Positions 47,023 to 56,062 are shown, counted from the stretch's first letter. The stretch: 64,000 nt of DNA from Candidatus Methylomicrobium oryzae (GCF_016745425.1 NZ_JAERVK010000016.1:1-64000); one strand, 5' to 3'. The notes: generated by a model not told the origin, from the sequence alone. Program-made: numbers and translations.

Positions 47023-49179
47023 ATGGCTTGGACGATTAGGCGGAACATTCTCAACGGCGTGATCGCAGGGGGGACCGCTATTTTTGCCGCGATCCGCGCC
47101 CCCAGAAGCAGTGCCGCCCAATTGCAGGCTATCACCGCTCAGTTGAATGACGAGATCACCGAGCATCAGTACGTCGAGCAGGAACCTCGCGCTCCCAAGC
47201 TGAGCTTCGAGCAACAGATTACCGAACTTCGCCGGGTCCAAAGCCGTTTGCAGGCAGTGCTCGACCATGTCATCGAAGGCATCATCAGTCTTGAGCCGAA
47301 CGGCGCGATCGAATCCTTCAATCGCGGCGCAGAGCAGCTATTGGGATACACGGCCGCGGAGGTCATTGGTCGCAAGGTCAATGTGCTGATGCCCGAGCCT
47401 TACTATAGCGATTACGATCATTATCTCACGGACTACCCGCCCGACGACTTGCCCAGGGTTGCCGGTACGATCCGTAGCGTGGAGCTGCGCCGCAAAGACG
47501 GGTCTTTGGTGCCCGTGGAGCTATCAACCAATGAAATACACCACGAGGACGAGCATCTATTTGTTACCATCGTTCGCGACCTGACGGAACGGAAGCGCAT
47601 TGAACAGATGAGAAAAGAATTCGTGTCCATCGTCAGCCATGAGCTGCGCACCCCCCTCACCTCGATCCGCGGGTCGCTTGGGCTCATTGCCGGCGGGATC
47701 GCAGGCGAGTTACCCGAGCAGGCGAAGCAACTCATCACCATCGCCTATAACAACAGTGAACGGTTGGGACTGCTCATCAATGATATTTTGGATATCGAAA
47801 AAATTGAATCCGGCAAAATGCGCTTTGCGTTAAAACCCCAGGCACTTCAGCCGCTGATCGAGGCGGCATTGGAGGCAAACCAAGCCTATGCCGAACAGTA
47901 CGGTGTCCACTACAGGCTCGAGGACATCCACTCGGAGACTCAATACGCCAAGGTTAATGTAGATACTGACCGATTGCTGCAGGTGATGGCGAATCTATTG
48001 TCCAATGCCGCCAAATTCTCGCCCCTCGGTGCGCCGGTCGACATTAGCGTAACTTCCGGCGAACACTGGGCACGGGTCACCGTTGCCGACCACGGTCCCG
48101 GAATTGCGGACGAGTTTCGCGACAGGATCTTTCAAAAGTTCTCCCAGGCCGATTCCTCGGACACGCGCCAGAAAGGCGGCTCTGGATTGGGCTTGAGCAT
48201 AAGTAAGGCCTTGGTGGAAAAGATGGGCGGCCGGATCGGGTTCGATACCGAACCGGGCACCGGTACGCGGTTCTATTTCGAGTTGCCTATCTGGCATGAC
48301 CTCGAATTTACGGCACTGCCCGCCGGCTGTAACAATGCGGGACGCGGTCGGATTCTGATCTGCGAGGACGACTATGACATTGGCGCCCTGATCGGCCTGC
48401 TGTTGAAACGACGCGGATTCACTTGCGACATCGTCGGTGATGCCGAAGAGGCCCGCCAAAGGCTGGCGCAGACGCATTACGACGCCATCATAGTCGATTT
48501 GATGTTGCCCGGCGAGAGCGGCATCACATTGATTCGTTCGCTGCGTACGGCACCCGCCACCCGTGAGCTTCCCATCGTCGTGGTGTCCGGGCTGGCGCAG
48601 GCCGGGTGTGAGGCGTTGGCGGGTTCGGGGTTTGCGGTACTGGACTGGCTGGACAAGCCGATTGATCAGCAGCGATTGATAGCCGCGGTCGAACAGGCCA
48701 CTCGATCCGAGATGACGGGGAAGCCTAAGATCCTGCATGTCGAGGATGACCCGGATCTGCAGCGCGTGATCGGACTGTTGCTTGCGGACGCGGCGGAAGT
48801 GGTGGCTGTGATGGATTTCCGGAGTGCCGAACAGGCGATGGCACGGCAGCGGTTCGATCTGGTCATTCTGGATATCGTGCTGCCGGACGGCAGCGGCTTA
48901 AACCTGCTGCCGCTGCTCAATCGGCAGGTCCCGCCCGTTCCGGTGATCGTGTTCTCCTCCCAAGAACCGGATCCTGAACACCTGCACGAAGTGGCTGAGG
49001 TCCTGGTGAAAACACGAACCTCCAACGAGGAATTACTGGAAACGATCACCGCCTTGGTCCAGAGGGATAAGGAAAGATCTTGGGGCAGCGCAGATAACGT
49101 GACGGTTGACAACGGCGCGCCCCTCGAGAACGAGAAAGCCTGTATGACCACCCTTGCGCCTGGGAAGGAATATCAATGA
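47023..49179 (+). CDS. hybrid sensor kinase PAS-HisKA-HATPase-REC-REC
   Basis: A 718-residue protein with a weak N-terminal hydrophobic stretch (11-26) and no clear periplasmic sensor. A PAS domain lies at about 72-192 (IISLEPNGAIESFNRGAEQL). HisKA has H206 in VSIVSHELRTPLTSIRG, and HATPase at about 310-425 has VTVADHGPGIADEFRDRIF and GGSGLGLSISK. Receiver 1 is at about 445-560 (ILICEDDYDIG, DAIIVDLMLPG) and receiver 2 at about 573-690 (KILHVEDDPDLQR, DLVILDIVLPDGSG). Both keep the phospho-Asp. First gene of a three-gene overlapping operon. Confidence 0.9.
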   Translation: MAWTIRRNILNGVIAGGTAIFAAIRAPRSSAAQLQAITAQLNDEITEHQYVEQEPRAPKLSFEQQITELRRVQSRLQAVLDHVIEGIISLEPNGAIESFNRGAEQLLGYTAAEVIGRKVNVLMPEPYYSDYDHYLTDYPPDDLPRVAGTIRSVELRRKDGSLVPVELSTNEIHHEDEHLFVTIVRDLTERKRIEQMRKEFVSIVSHELRTPLTSIRGSLGLIAGGIAGELPEQAKQLITIAYNNSERLGLLINDILDIEKIESGKMRFALKPQALQPLIEAALEANQAYAEQYGVHYRLEDIHSETQYAKVNVDTDRLLQVMANLLSNAAKFSPLGAPVDISVTSGEHWARVTVADHGPGIADEFRDRIFQKFSQADSSDTRQKGGSGLGLSISKALVEKMGGRIGFDTEPGTGTRFYFELPIWHDLEFTALPAGCNNAGRGRILICEDDYDIGALIGLLLKRRGFTCDIVGDAEEARQRLAQTHYDAIIVDLMLPGESGITLIRSLRTAPATRELPIVVVSGLAQAGCEALAGSGFAVLDWLDKPIDQQRLIAAVEQATRSEMTGKPKILHVEDDPDLQRVIGLLLADAAEVVAVMDFRSAEQAMARQRFDLVILDIVLPDGSGLNLLPLLNRQVPPVPVIVFSSQEPDPEHLHEVAEVLVKTRTSNEELLETITALVQRDKERSWGSADNVTVDNGAPLENEKACMTTLAPGKEYQ

Positions 49180-49568
49180 GCGTCCCCCGATTAAACACGA
49201 TCTTATACGTCGAAGACGAGGCCGATATTGGCGCGGTTGCCAAGCTCGCGTTGGAAGCGGTGGGCGGATTCAGCGTAACGCTATGCCGCTCGGGAGAGGA
49301 GGCGATCGAGCGAGCATCCGCCTTTACCCCGGACCTGATCCTGCTCGACGTGATGATGCCGGGCCTGGATGGCCCCTCAACTCTTAAGGCACTGCGGGCC
49401 ATCCCCCCTCTCGCCGGTATTCCGGTGATCTTCATGACCGCCAAGGTTCAGCCGCAGGAAATCGCCCAATTCAAAACGCTCGGTGTTGTCGAGGTCATCG
49501 CTAAGCCCTTTGATCCAATGTCACTCGCCGACACCGTGCTGGATCTTTGGAATCGCTATCATGAATGA
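49176..49568 (+). CDS. single-domain response regulator
   Basis: A 130-residue CheY-like receiver: ILYVEDEADIGAVAKLA (acidic pair), DLILLDVMMPGLDG (phospho-Asp), VIFMTAKV (Thr) and EVIAKPFDPM (Lys). No output domain. It overlaps the hybrid kinase by 4 bp and the next gene by 8 bp, so the three products are made together. It probably shuttles phosphate between the two multidomain kinases. Confidence 0.92.
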   Translation: MSVPRLNTILYVEDEADIGAVAKLALEAVGGFSVTLCRSGEEAIERASAFTPDLILLDVMMPGLDGPSTLKALRAIPPLAGIPVIFMTAKVQPQEIAQFKTLGVVEVIAKPFDPMSLADTVLDLWNRYHE

Positions 49569-51882
49569 AGGCCGGGAGGCGTTTCACCAACATTTAACGG
49601 CGCTCCGCGAGCACTATCAGGTGCTGCTGCCCGAACGTATCAAAGCGGTGAGACAGGCTTGCTCAGAAGTCTTGGCCAGCGATGGTGCCGCGGCTCAAGT
49701 GACCGCTCTCTACCAATTGGTGCATAATCTGGCGGGCTCCGGCGCGACCTTTGGCTATCATGAGGTCAGTGAGAACGCACGGCGGTTCGAACGATTCATC
49801 CAAACCTTGATCACGGCCAGCTCCGGTTTGATGGAAACCCAGCGCGATCAACTGCAAGCTCATCGGGTGTTGCTCGAAGCGGCGTCGGCTCCGGCTAAGT
49901 CTTCCCATGAATCGCCGGCAGGACGGGATCTCCGCTTCGAACCTTCTAAATTCTATGAGTCGGCAGGTTCGGAAAAACTGATCTTCCTGGTAGATGACGA
50001 TCGGGACCTCGCGACCCACCTCAGCTATGCGCTGCAACAGTTCGGCTACACAGTACGCCTTTTTCCAGGGCTTCAGGGACTGGGCGAGGCCGTTGCGCAA
50101 ACCGCCCCCTCGGCGCTTCTCATGGATATGGTCTTTCCCCAAGGAGACTTGGCGGGCGCCGAGACCATTCGCGCCATCAATGCCGAGCGCGAAGAGCCCA
50201 TTCCGGTGATTTTCATTTCCGTGCGGGACGACCTCGACGCCCGCCTGCATGCCGTTCGCACCGGTAACACCCACTATCTGACCAAGCCTCTCGATATCCC
50301 TGCGCTGGTCAGAACCTTGGAAGAAGTCGTCCTTGCCCGGCCGTCAGATCCCTATCGTATTCTGATCGTGGACGATGATGCGGAGCTTGCGGCCTTCTAT
50401 CAAGTACATCTCGAGCGGGCGGGCATGACCGTCTCCGTCGTCACGGATCCGCGAGAGGCTCTGGCGGCAATACCGCATACGCGGGCGGAGCTAGTACTGA
50501 TGGATGTGCATATGCCCTTTTGCAGTGGTCTCGAGCTCGCGGCCGTGATCCGTCAATGCGACACCTACACCGGACTTGCCATCGTGTTTCTGTCGACCGA
50601 GTCCAATATCGATCGACAACTCGCCGCCATGCACCTCGGTGGCGACGAATTTCTCACCAAACCGATCGAACCTTGGCATCTGGTTCGATCGATTCAGGCG
50701 CGGGTCAAGCGCGCCCGCGACCTGCGGTCGGCGAAAGAGCGTTTGGCATCTCAGGCACTGCGCCAAGGCGAAGAGCGCTTTCGGCTCGCGATCGAATCTG
50801 CCCCTTGCGCCATGGTGATGACTGACCGAGAGGGACATATCGTGCTGATCAACGCCCAGGCCGAAACACTTTTCGGGTACACACGGGCCGAACTGATCGC
50901 CCAGCCCGTCGAACTCCTTGTTCCTGAGCGTTCCCGTCACCGACACCGCATCGACCTGAAACACTTTTTTAACGATCCCAAGCCCCGCTTGATGGCACTG
51001 GGTCGACAGGTCCATGGGTGTCACAAAGATGGCCGGGAGATTCCTGTCGAGATTGGGCTCAGCCTGCTCCAGACGGAAGAAGGCCCACTGATCTTAAGCA
51101 TCATCGTGGACATCACCGAACGCAAGCAGGCGGAAGAAGCTCTCCTCAAGCTGAATGTGGAGCTTGAGCAGCGGGTTCAGGAACGGACCGCCGAACTTCA
51201 GCGTAACCAAGAACAATTAACTACTTCGCTGGATGAAAAGGAGGTGCTGCTGAAAGAAATTCATCATCGCGTCAAAAATAATCTGCAGATCATCGCCAGC
51301 CTGCTCAAAATGCAATCGGATGCTCAACCCGAAGCCCATGTGCGCGAACTGTTTCGGGAAAGCCAAAGCCGGATTCGTTCCATGGCCTTGATCCATGAGC
51401 AGCTCTATAAAACCCGCGATCTAAAAACCATCGATTTTGCCGACTATGTAGCGCAATTGATCAACCACATTCACCGCTCGTTTGCACGCACCGTTTCCGG
51501 CGCCACGGTCCGCCTTGACATTCCGTCTTTCATTCTTGACATTGACCATGCGCTGCCGCTGGGCCTGATCATCAATGAATTGGTTTCGAATAGCTTTAAG
51601 TATGCATTTACCCATCTGGATGTCGGTGGATGGAGAGAGATTTGGGTGACAATGGCGACGCATGTACCCGACGGTCTAACGTTGGAAGTCGGCGATTCCG
51701 GATGCGGTCTATCGGATGAGCTGGATCTCGAACACCTACCCTCCATGGGCCTGCAGCTGGTAATAAGCTTGGTGACGCAACTGCATGGCCGGCTCACCGT
51801 AGAGCGCCATCCTGGCGCACGGTTCCGTATCCTTATCCCAGCGGAGAAATTTTTCTTGATTAAAGTAGCGGAATTTGAGTAA
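49561..51882 (+). CDS. HPt-REC-REC-PAS-HisKA_2 kinase
   Basis: A 773-residue cytoplasmic protein. Residues 1-100 are an HPt domain with H55 in LVHNLAGSGATFGYHEV. Receiver 1 is at about 140-255 (LIFLVDDDRDLATHL, SALLMDMVFPQGD) and receiver 2 at about 258-375 (ILIVDDDAELAAFY, ELVLMDVHMPFCSG). A PAS domain at about 395-520 ends with the usual ITERKQAEEAL. A coiled coil leads into a HisKA_2 dimerisation domain (LLKEIHHRVKNNLQIIASLL) and an HATPase (VGDSGCGLSDE, SMGLQLVISLV). The ATG at 49561 is internal to the previous gene. A phosphotransfer domain at the N-terminus of a kinase, with two receivers before the sensor, is an uncommon order. No DNA-binding or enzyme output is present. Confidence 0.88.
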   Translation: MNEGREAFHQHLTALREHYQVLLPERIKAVRQACSEVLASDGAAAQVTALYQLVHNLAGSGATFGYHEVSENARRFERFIQTLITASSGLMETQRDQLQAHRVLLEAASAPAKSSHESPAGRDLRFEPSKFYESAGSEKLIFLVDDDRDLATHLSYALQQFGYTVRLFPGLQGLGEAVAQTAPSALLMDMVFPQGDLAGAETIRAINAEREEPIPVIFISVRDDLDARLHAVRTGNTHYLTKPLDIPALVRTLEEVVLARPSDPYRILIVDDDAELAAFYQVHLERAGMTVSVVTDPREALAAIPHTRAELVLMDVHMPFCSGLELAAVIRQCDTYTGLAIVFLSTESNIDRQLAAMHLGGDEFLTKPIEPWHLVRSIQARVKRARDLRSAKERLASQALRQGEERFRLAIESAPCAMVMTDREGHIVLINAQAETLFGYTRAELIAQPVELLVPERSRHRHRIDLKHFFNDPKPRLMALGRQVHGCHKDGREIPVEIGLSLLQTEEGPLILSIIVDITERKQAEEALLKLNVELEQRVQERTAELQRNQEQLTTSLDEKEVLLKEIHHRVKNNLQIIASLLKMQSDAQPEAHVRELFRESQSRIRSMALIHEQLYKTRDLKTIDFADYVAQLINHIHRSFARTVSGATVRLDIPSFILDIDHALPLGLIINELVSNSFKYAFTHLDVGGWREIWVTMATHVPDGLTLEVGDSGCGLSDELDLEHLPSMGLQLVISLVTQLHGRLTVERHPGARFRILIPAEKFFLIKVAEFE

Positions 51883-52230
51883 TCGAGAGGGTCAATAAAT
51901 AAAGGACCTATGTCACGCTGATGTTCAACCACCACCGAGAAAAACGCATCGTATGTCTCGTTTAGGTCGAATTCAGGCATTCAATGTGAATGTTGTTGAA
52001 ACCCGAATTAAAAAATATCAGATCGAGTTCCGGTTTTTTATAGATCAGATAGTTTTTGGCCGTTATCTGATCTTTTGCAGTCGTATAGCTACGGTTGGTA
52101 ATTGGCTGCTTATGGCCGAACCTGTTCTGTCATAATTGACAGACCAAAATCACCCCATAACTGCATCGGCTATATCAAAAAACCATGACGGCATTGATTT
52201 AGAATCAGCTGCCTAAAGATTAAATCAACG
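51883..52230. other. intergenic region with two inverted repeats
   Basis: No gene. It holds a terminator-like repeat (52042-52073) and, separately, CTGTCA (52127-52132), TAAT, TGACAG (52137-52142), a perfect 6-4-6 inverted repeat that resembles a regulator site. However, it lies at the 3' end of the convergent regulator gene. Confidence 0.35.
52042..52073 (+). terminator. candidate terminator of the phosphorelay operon
   Basis: AGATCAGATA (52042-52051) pairs with TATCTGATCT (52064-52073), followed by TTT. The stem is AT-rich and the loop 12 bases, so it is moderately strong. It lies 160 bp after the last kinase gene. Confidence 0.45.
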
Positions 52231-53025
52231 TTATCTCATCGTGATTTCTCCTTTCAAAGGGGCTAAACAGACCAATTTGCAATCCGGCTGCAAGGCGACA
52301 ATCAACGTGGTCTGTAAATAAATCAGCTCTCCCTGTAACGGATGATGAAAACAACGCTCCCCGCCCTCCCGGTTGAGCACGGACTGTTCTCGCCAATAGT
52401 GCGAAAATGCCGGACTTTTAGCTAAAAGCTCGTCAATCAGCGCTTGCATTTCTGAATCTTGCGGACGTCGGCTGTAGTCGGCACGGAATTCGGCAACCAA
52501 GCGTCGAGCCCGCTCCGGCCAATCGACTATCAGGCGCTGCGCATCGGGATTAAGAAATACAAATTTCAGTAAATTGCGTTCCGTCGATGCGGCGTCCAGC
52601 CAGCCGGTAAACAATCGGGCCGCCTCATTGTTCCAGGCCCTGGCCGTCCAGCTCCGATCGATCAGATAAGCCGGCCCCCTAAACAGCGAGGGCAAATTTA
52701 GAAGCTCCGGCAACAGTTCCGTCTGCGATTCGACAGCCCCGGCCGGATCACGTTTACCCGCCAGATCGAACAACGAAGCCCGTTCGGCCGGCTTGAGCTG
52801 TAACGCCTCGGCAAGACGTGTCAGCGCGGCTACCGAAGCCGTGACGTTCCGCCCTTGTTCCAACCAGGTGAGCCAAGTGACGCTCACGCCGGCCGCATCG
52901 GCCAGTTCTTCGCGCCGCCACCCCGGCGTTCGACGCCGCCCCATCGTTTTGGCGGGTGCGGGCAAATGCTCGCGGTGGGCGCGGATAAAGGCACCGAGGA
53001 GACGGCGCGGATTGGATTCGGTCAT
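52231..53025 (-). CDS. MmyB-type transcriptional regulator
   Basis: A 264-residue protein. Residues about 5-85 are an XRE-type helix-turn-helix with the family's RRTPGWRREELADAAGVSV and WLTWLEQGRNVTAS. Residues 100-260 are the MmyB-like ligand-binding PAS domain (RSWTARAWNNEAARLFTGW, NLLKFVFLNPDAQRLIVDW, CFHHPLQGELIYLQTTL). Such regulators bind small lipid-like ligands and usually control a divergent neighbour. Here the neighbour is a methyltransferase gene 93 bp away with paired boxes between them. Confidence 0.9.
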   Translation of the reverse strand: MTESNPRRLLGAFIRAHREHLPAPAKTMGRRRTPGWRREELADAAGVSVTWLTWLEQGRNVTASVAALTRLAEALQLKPAERASLFDLAGKRDPAGAVESQTELLPELLNLPSLFRGPAYLIDRSWTARAWNNEAARLFTGWLDAASTERNLLKFVFLNPDAQRLIVDWPERARRLVAEFRADYSRRPQDSEMQALIDELLAKSPAFSHYWREQSVLNREGGERCFHHPLQGELIYLQTTLIVALQPDCKLVCLAPLKGEITMR

Positions 53026-53036
53026 GGTTGTTTTTA

Positions 53037-53066
53037 TACCCGTATAAAAGGTTGTCTTGTACCCGT
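53037..53066. promoter_or_regulatory. paired TACCCGT boxes, candidate operator of the MmyB regulator
   Basis: TACCCGT occurs at 53037-53043 (within TTTATACCCGTATAAAA) and at 53060-53066 (within TTGTACCCGTTACA), 23 bp apart, about two helical turns. They lie 12-40 bp upstream of the regulator start and about 50-80 bp upstream of the methyltransferase start. Position and spacing fit an autoregulated divergent operator. Confidence 0.55.
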
Positions 53067-53117
53067 TACATGATGGCGAAACAATAGCATTCCCTCCATT
53101 AATTTTAGGAATTCACG

Positions 53118-53912
53118 ATGAGTAGCTATAACTGGAATGCCGAGGATTATCAGCAAAACTCCGCAGCCCAACAGCAATGGGCGTGCGAGTTGATCGCGAA
53201 ATTGGCGCTGACCGGATCGGAAAACCTACTTGATTTGGGTTGTGGCGATGGCAAGATAACCGCTGAAATAGCCGATCGGTTACCCAATGGAACCGTCATT
53301 GGGATCGATAATTCAAGTTCAATGATTACGCTCGCCCGCCAGCAATATCCCGCCAACCGCTATCCGAACCTCACCTTTGAACGGATGGATGCCCGCGCGT
53401 TAGCCTTTGAAAACCAGTTTGACGTGGTGTTCTCCAATGCCGTCTTGCACTGGATCAAAGATCATAGACCTGTTATAGGCGGGCTGTTTAAAAGCCTCAA
53501 GCCGGGAGGAAAAATACTGCTGCAGATGGGTGCGAAAGGCGGCATCAGTGCGTATCTGGCTGTTCTGGATCAAATTCTGTTGCTCCCTGAATGGAAAATT
53601 TATTTTCAAAATTTTGAGTTTCCTTACGGCTTTATGGGCGTAGAGGAGTATGAAGTCATGCTGTTGGCGGCCGGTTTCCAAATCCAACGCGTGGAACTGA
53701 TTGCCAAAGATGCCCTTCATGCGAATAAGGAAAAATTCAAGGGCTGGATCCGGACGACATGGCTACCCTATACCGAACGGGTGCCCGAAGGTGAAAGAGA
53801 GCAATTTATTGAATTGATCGCGACAAGATACCTTGAGAAAAAACCTCAGGATGCAGAGGGCCGTGTGCATGTTCCGATGGTACGGCTTGAAGTGGCAGCG
53901 GAAAAAGTATAA
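53118..53912 (+). CDS. class I SAM-dependent methyltransferase (trans-aconitate methyltransferase-like)
   Basis: A 264-residue enzyme starting MSSYNWNAEDYQQNSAAQQQ. The SAM-binding motif is LLDLGCGDGKITAEIADRL (about 36-54), with GIDNSSSMI as the acidic loop, FDVVFSNAVLHW as motif II and LKPGGKILLQ as motif III. Overall layout fits Tam-like methyltransferases acting on small carboxylic acids, but the substrate cannot be read from sequence. Probably controlled by the divergent MmyB-type regulator. Confidence 0.82.
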   Translation: MSSYNWNAEDYQQNSAAQQQWACELIAKLALTGSENLLDLGCGDGKITAEIADRLPNGTVIGIDNSSSMITLARQQYPANRYPNLTFERMDARALAFENQFDVVFSNAVLHWIKDHRPVIGGLFKSLKPGGKILLQMGAKGGISAYLAVLDQILLLPEWKIYFQNFEFPYGFMGVEEYEVMLLAAGFQIQRVELIAKDALHANKEKFKGWIRTTWLPYTERVPEGEREQFIELIATRYLEKKPQDAEGRVHVPMVRLEVAAEKV

Positions 53913-54031
53913 ATATCAGTTCAAACTCGTTCAGAAATGCATTGCTACAGCTTTTTCTGTTTAGCGAGCGGAGTGCACTCCATGAATGCCTCACTCGAAC
54001 AACTAATCAAAATTTTCAAATAGGAATTATT

Positions 54032-54712
54032 GTGGAATTATCGAGTGTAGTACCTTGGGGCCGATCGTTAAGTGAGTACAAAGAAATGTTCTCGCTTTCA
54101 AACCGTGACCTCAGCAAGAAAATTCTTGGCTGTGGTGATGGACCGGCATCTTTTAATGCCGAATTAACCGAGAAGAACGGCAATGTCATCTCAGTTGACC
54201 CTATCTATCAGTTTAGTGCCGATCAAATTCAATCAAGAATTGATGAAGTGTATTCTCAAGTTGTCGAGCAAGTTTCTAAAAATAAAGACGACTATGTTTG
54301 GAAGAATATTCCACATGTTGAAGCCCTAGGGAAAGCAAGAATGCAGGCGATGCGCCTCTTTCTCGCTGATTATAGAGTAGCAAAAGAAAGCGGCCGCTAC
54401 CTGAATGCTTCCCTGCCCGCGCTTCCTTTCGATGATGGTGAATTTGAAATTGCGCTTTGTTCACATTATTTGTTCTTATATAGCGAACATGTGAGTCAGA
54501 ATCAGCACATTCTTTCGATGAAAGAGCTGTGCCGCATAGCCAAAGAAGTTCGCGTTTACCCCCTTCTATCGCTTAGAGACAATCAAGAATCACCGCATCT
54601 TCAGCCAGTCATAGCTGAATTGGAGGCAGGTGGAATCAGTGTCTCTCTGGTTGAAGTGGGCTATGAATTCCAAAAAGGCGCCACAAAAATGCTCGTGGCA
54701 AAAAGTGTATAA
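54032..54712 (+). CDS. SAM-dependent methyltransferase-like protein, cassette-like gene
   Basis: A 226-residue protein from the GTG at 54032, preceded by AGGA six bases before. Upstream in-frame sequence to 53942 does not look conserved. KKILGCGDGPASFNAEL holds the SAM-motif glycines, with VISVDPIYQF as the acidic loop and LPFDDGEFEIALCSHYLFLY as the next strand. It resembles a compact family of bacterial methyltransferase-like proteins of unknown substrate. It is followed by an attC-like sequence and two other compact single-gene units, and all four GTTRRRY/RYYYAAC cores nearby keep one orientation, which suggests an integron cassette origin. Confidence 0.72.
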   Translation: MELSSVVPWGRSLSEYKEMFSLSNRDLSKKILGCGDGPASFNAELTEKNGNVISVDPIYQFSADQIQSRIDEVYSQVVEQVSKNKDDYVWKNIPHVEALGKARMQAMRLFLADYRVAKESGRYLNASLPALPFDDGEFEIALCSHYLFLYSEHVSQNQHILSMKELCRIAKEVRVYPLLSLRDNQESPHLQPVIAELEAGGISVSLVEVGYEFQKGATKMLVAKSV

Positions 54713-54729
54713 TTATGATAATGCCTTCC

Positions 54730-54778
54730 CGCGAACGCAGCCGTTAGCCCACTTACTCAGCTAAAAGCAAAGTTAGGC
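54730..54778 (+). other. degenerate attC-like site
   Basis: GTTAGGC (54772-54778) is a perfect GTTRRRY core, 22 bp before the next gene's start. Upstream, GCGAAC (54730-54735) is a poor RYYYAAC, and GCCGTTAG and CTAAAAGC form partly complementary inner boxes. The length, about 49 bp, is near the lower limit. Weak alone; supported by its place between two small genes. Confidence 0.35.
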
Positions 54779-54800
54779 ATAGATCGCCAACAATCATCCC

Positions 54801-55157
54801 ATGAACAGAGAACTCGCCGAACACTTCACCAAGAACTGGCTCGATGCCTGGAATGCGCATGACCTACCGCGCATCCTGGCTCACTACACCGATGACTTCG
54901 AAATGTTCTCACCGGTTATCATCCAAGTGACCGGTAATCCGGAAGGACGGCTTCAAGGCAAGCAGGCAGTCGGCGCCTACTGGGCTCAGGCACTAACCCT
55001 TTTCCCGAACTTGCGCTTCGAACCCATATGCACACTGATTGGCGTCAACAGCGTTGTCATTCACTACGTGGGCGCCACCGGCAAACGTGTGGCCGAGGTC
55101 TTCCACTTCAATGAAGCGGGCTTGGTCTTTCGTGCTCAGGCGCACTACGAGCCATGA
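54801..55157 (+). CDS. NTF2/SnoaL-like protein
   Basis: A 118-residue single-domain protein of the NTF2-like cone fold: LAEHFTKNWLDAWNAHDLPR helix, YTDDFEMFSPVI, GKQAVGAYWAQAL, then a beta-sheet ending VAEVFHFNEAGLV FRAQAHYEP. The Asp/His pocket could support a hydrolase or isomerase activity, or mere binding. Proteins like this are common integron cassette products. It begins 22 bp after one GTTAGGC core and ends about 30 bp before another core pair. Confidence 0.82.
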   Translation: MNRELAEHFTKNWLDAWNAHDLPRILAHYTDDFEMFSPVIIQVTGNPEGRLQGKQAVGAYWAQALTLFPNLRFEPICTLIGVNSVVIHYVGATGKRVAEVFHFNEAGLVFRAQAHYEP

Positions 55158-55187
55158 GCATCGCCCCATTCCACCTAAGCCATCAAC

Positions 55188-55202
55188 GCCTAACTGTTAG
55201 GC
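55188..55202 (+). other. collapsed attC-like core pair
   Basis: GCCTAAC (55188-55194), one base, GTTAGGC (55196-55202): perfect inverse copies of the two attC cores with the body missing. The next gene starts 18 bp later. The same condensed arrangement occurs at 703-722. Confidence 0.45.
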
Positions 55203-55220
55203 CCTCACAAAGTACAGCCC

Positions 55221-55700
55221 ATGAGCAATCCTAAGACTCCCATCGCAGTGCAGGCCGATGAAGTGCCCCCGCGTACCAAGCCCTCGACTTATCCTGAACC
55301 GTTTGCATCGCGGATGAAGGGGAGAGAAAAGCGGCAACTGGGGGATGTCTTCGGGCTCACCCACTTTGGCGTCAATTTAACCCGTCTCGCCCCGCAAGCG
55401 GTCTCTGCCCTTCGCCACAGTCACACCAAACAGGACGAGTTCATCTACATCCTCAGCGGCCATCCCACGTTGCGAACTGACGAAGGCAATACCCAACTCG
55501 CGCCGGGCATGTGCGCTGGCTTTAAGGCCGGCACCGGTAACGCACATCACTTGATAAACGATACATCCGAAGTCGTCGTCTATATCGAGATCGGCGATAG
55601 AACTCCCGGAGACCAGGGGGCGTACCCGGACGATGATATTCAAGCCGATCTCAAGGACGGCAAATGGCATTTCACCCACAAGGATGGAACGCCTTACTGA
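55221..55700 (+). CDS. cupin-domain protein
   Basis: A 159-residue single-cupin protein. RHSHTKQDEFIYILSGHPTL (about 66-85) supplies the H-x-H...E metal ligands of cupin motif 1, and GTGNAHHLINDT is motif 2 with its His. The N-terminus (PPRTKPSTYPEPFASRMKGR) is typical of small cupins often annotated as transcriptional-regulator-like or sugar-binding. The substrate is unknown. It begins 18 bp after an attC-like core pair, matching a cassette. No attC is seen after it. Confidence 0.8.
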   Translation: MSNPKTPIAVQADEVPPRTKPSTYPEPFASRMKGREKRQLGDVFGLTHFGVNLTRLAPQAVSALRHSHTKQDEFIYILSGHPTLRTDEGNTQLAPGMCAGFKAGTGNAHHLINDTSEVVVYIEIGDRTPGDQGAYPDDDIQADLKDGKWHFTHKDGTPY

Positions 55701-56013
55701 GGCTTTCACTGCGCTATGGAGCCTGCTCAAGCGCCTGACCGTACATTGCCCGAACATCCGGTTGCACATGCTGCCGGTGAGCTTTGCCGTTGCGCGAGCA
55801 ATTTATGACCTATAGCTGCCGTCTGAAAATATATACCGATCGGCTGGAAGGCCGAGACTTGCCGGACCAGATTTCATGGGCGGTAGAATGGAATAATTTA
55901 ACGTTGAGCTCAAGCCAGAAATCGGCTTCGATGAATACCTGAACGACTACGGCTAGCTCGATTTCGAGAGGGAGGAATAAATCCGCTGCTTTGCATGCGG
56001 CGAGCGGAAACAA
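55701..56013. other. gap with possible gene debris
   Basis: An ATG frame at 55805 (MTYSCRLKIYTDRLEGRDLP...) ends after about 45 residues, and an overlapping frame continues LKPEIGFDEYLNDYG. This looks like a small gene broken by a frameshift, but I recognise no family. Nothing else is seen. Confidence 0.3.
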
Positions 56014-56039
56014 AAAACCCAGCCGTTAAGCTGGGTTTT
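56014..56039. terminator. bidirectional terminator
   Basis: AAAACCCAGC (56014-56023), CGTTAA, GCTGGGTTTT (56030-56039), with further A and T runs on both sides. It is a good intrinsic terminator in both directions. On the minus strand it lies 24 bp after the small lipoprotein gene at 56063. Confidence 0.8.
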
Positions 56040-56062
56040 CTGGTATATCCGGTCAGTTTTTA

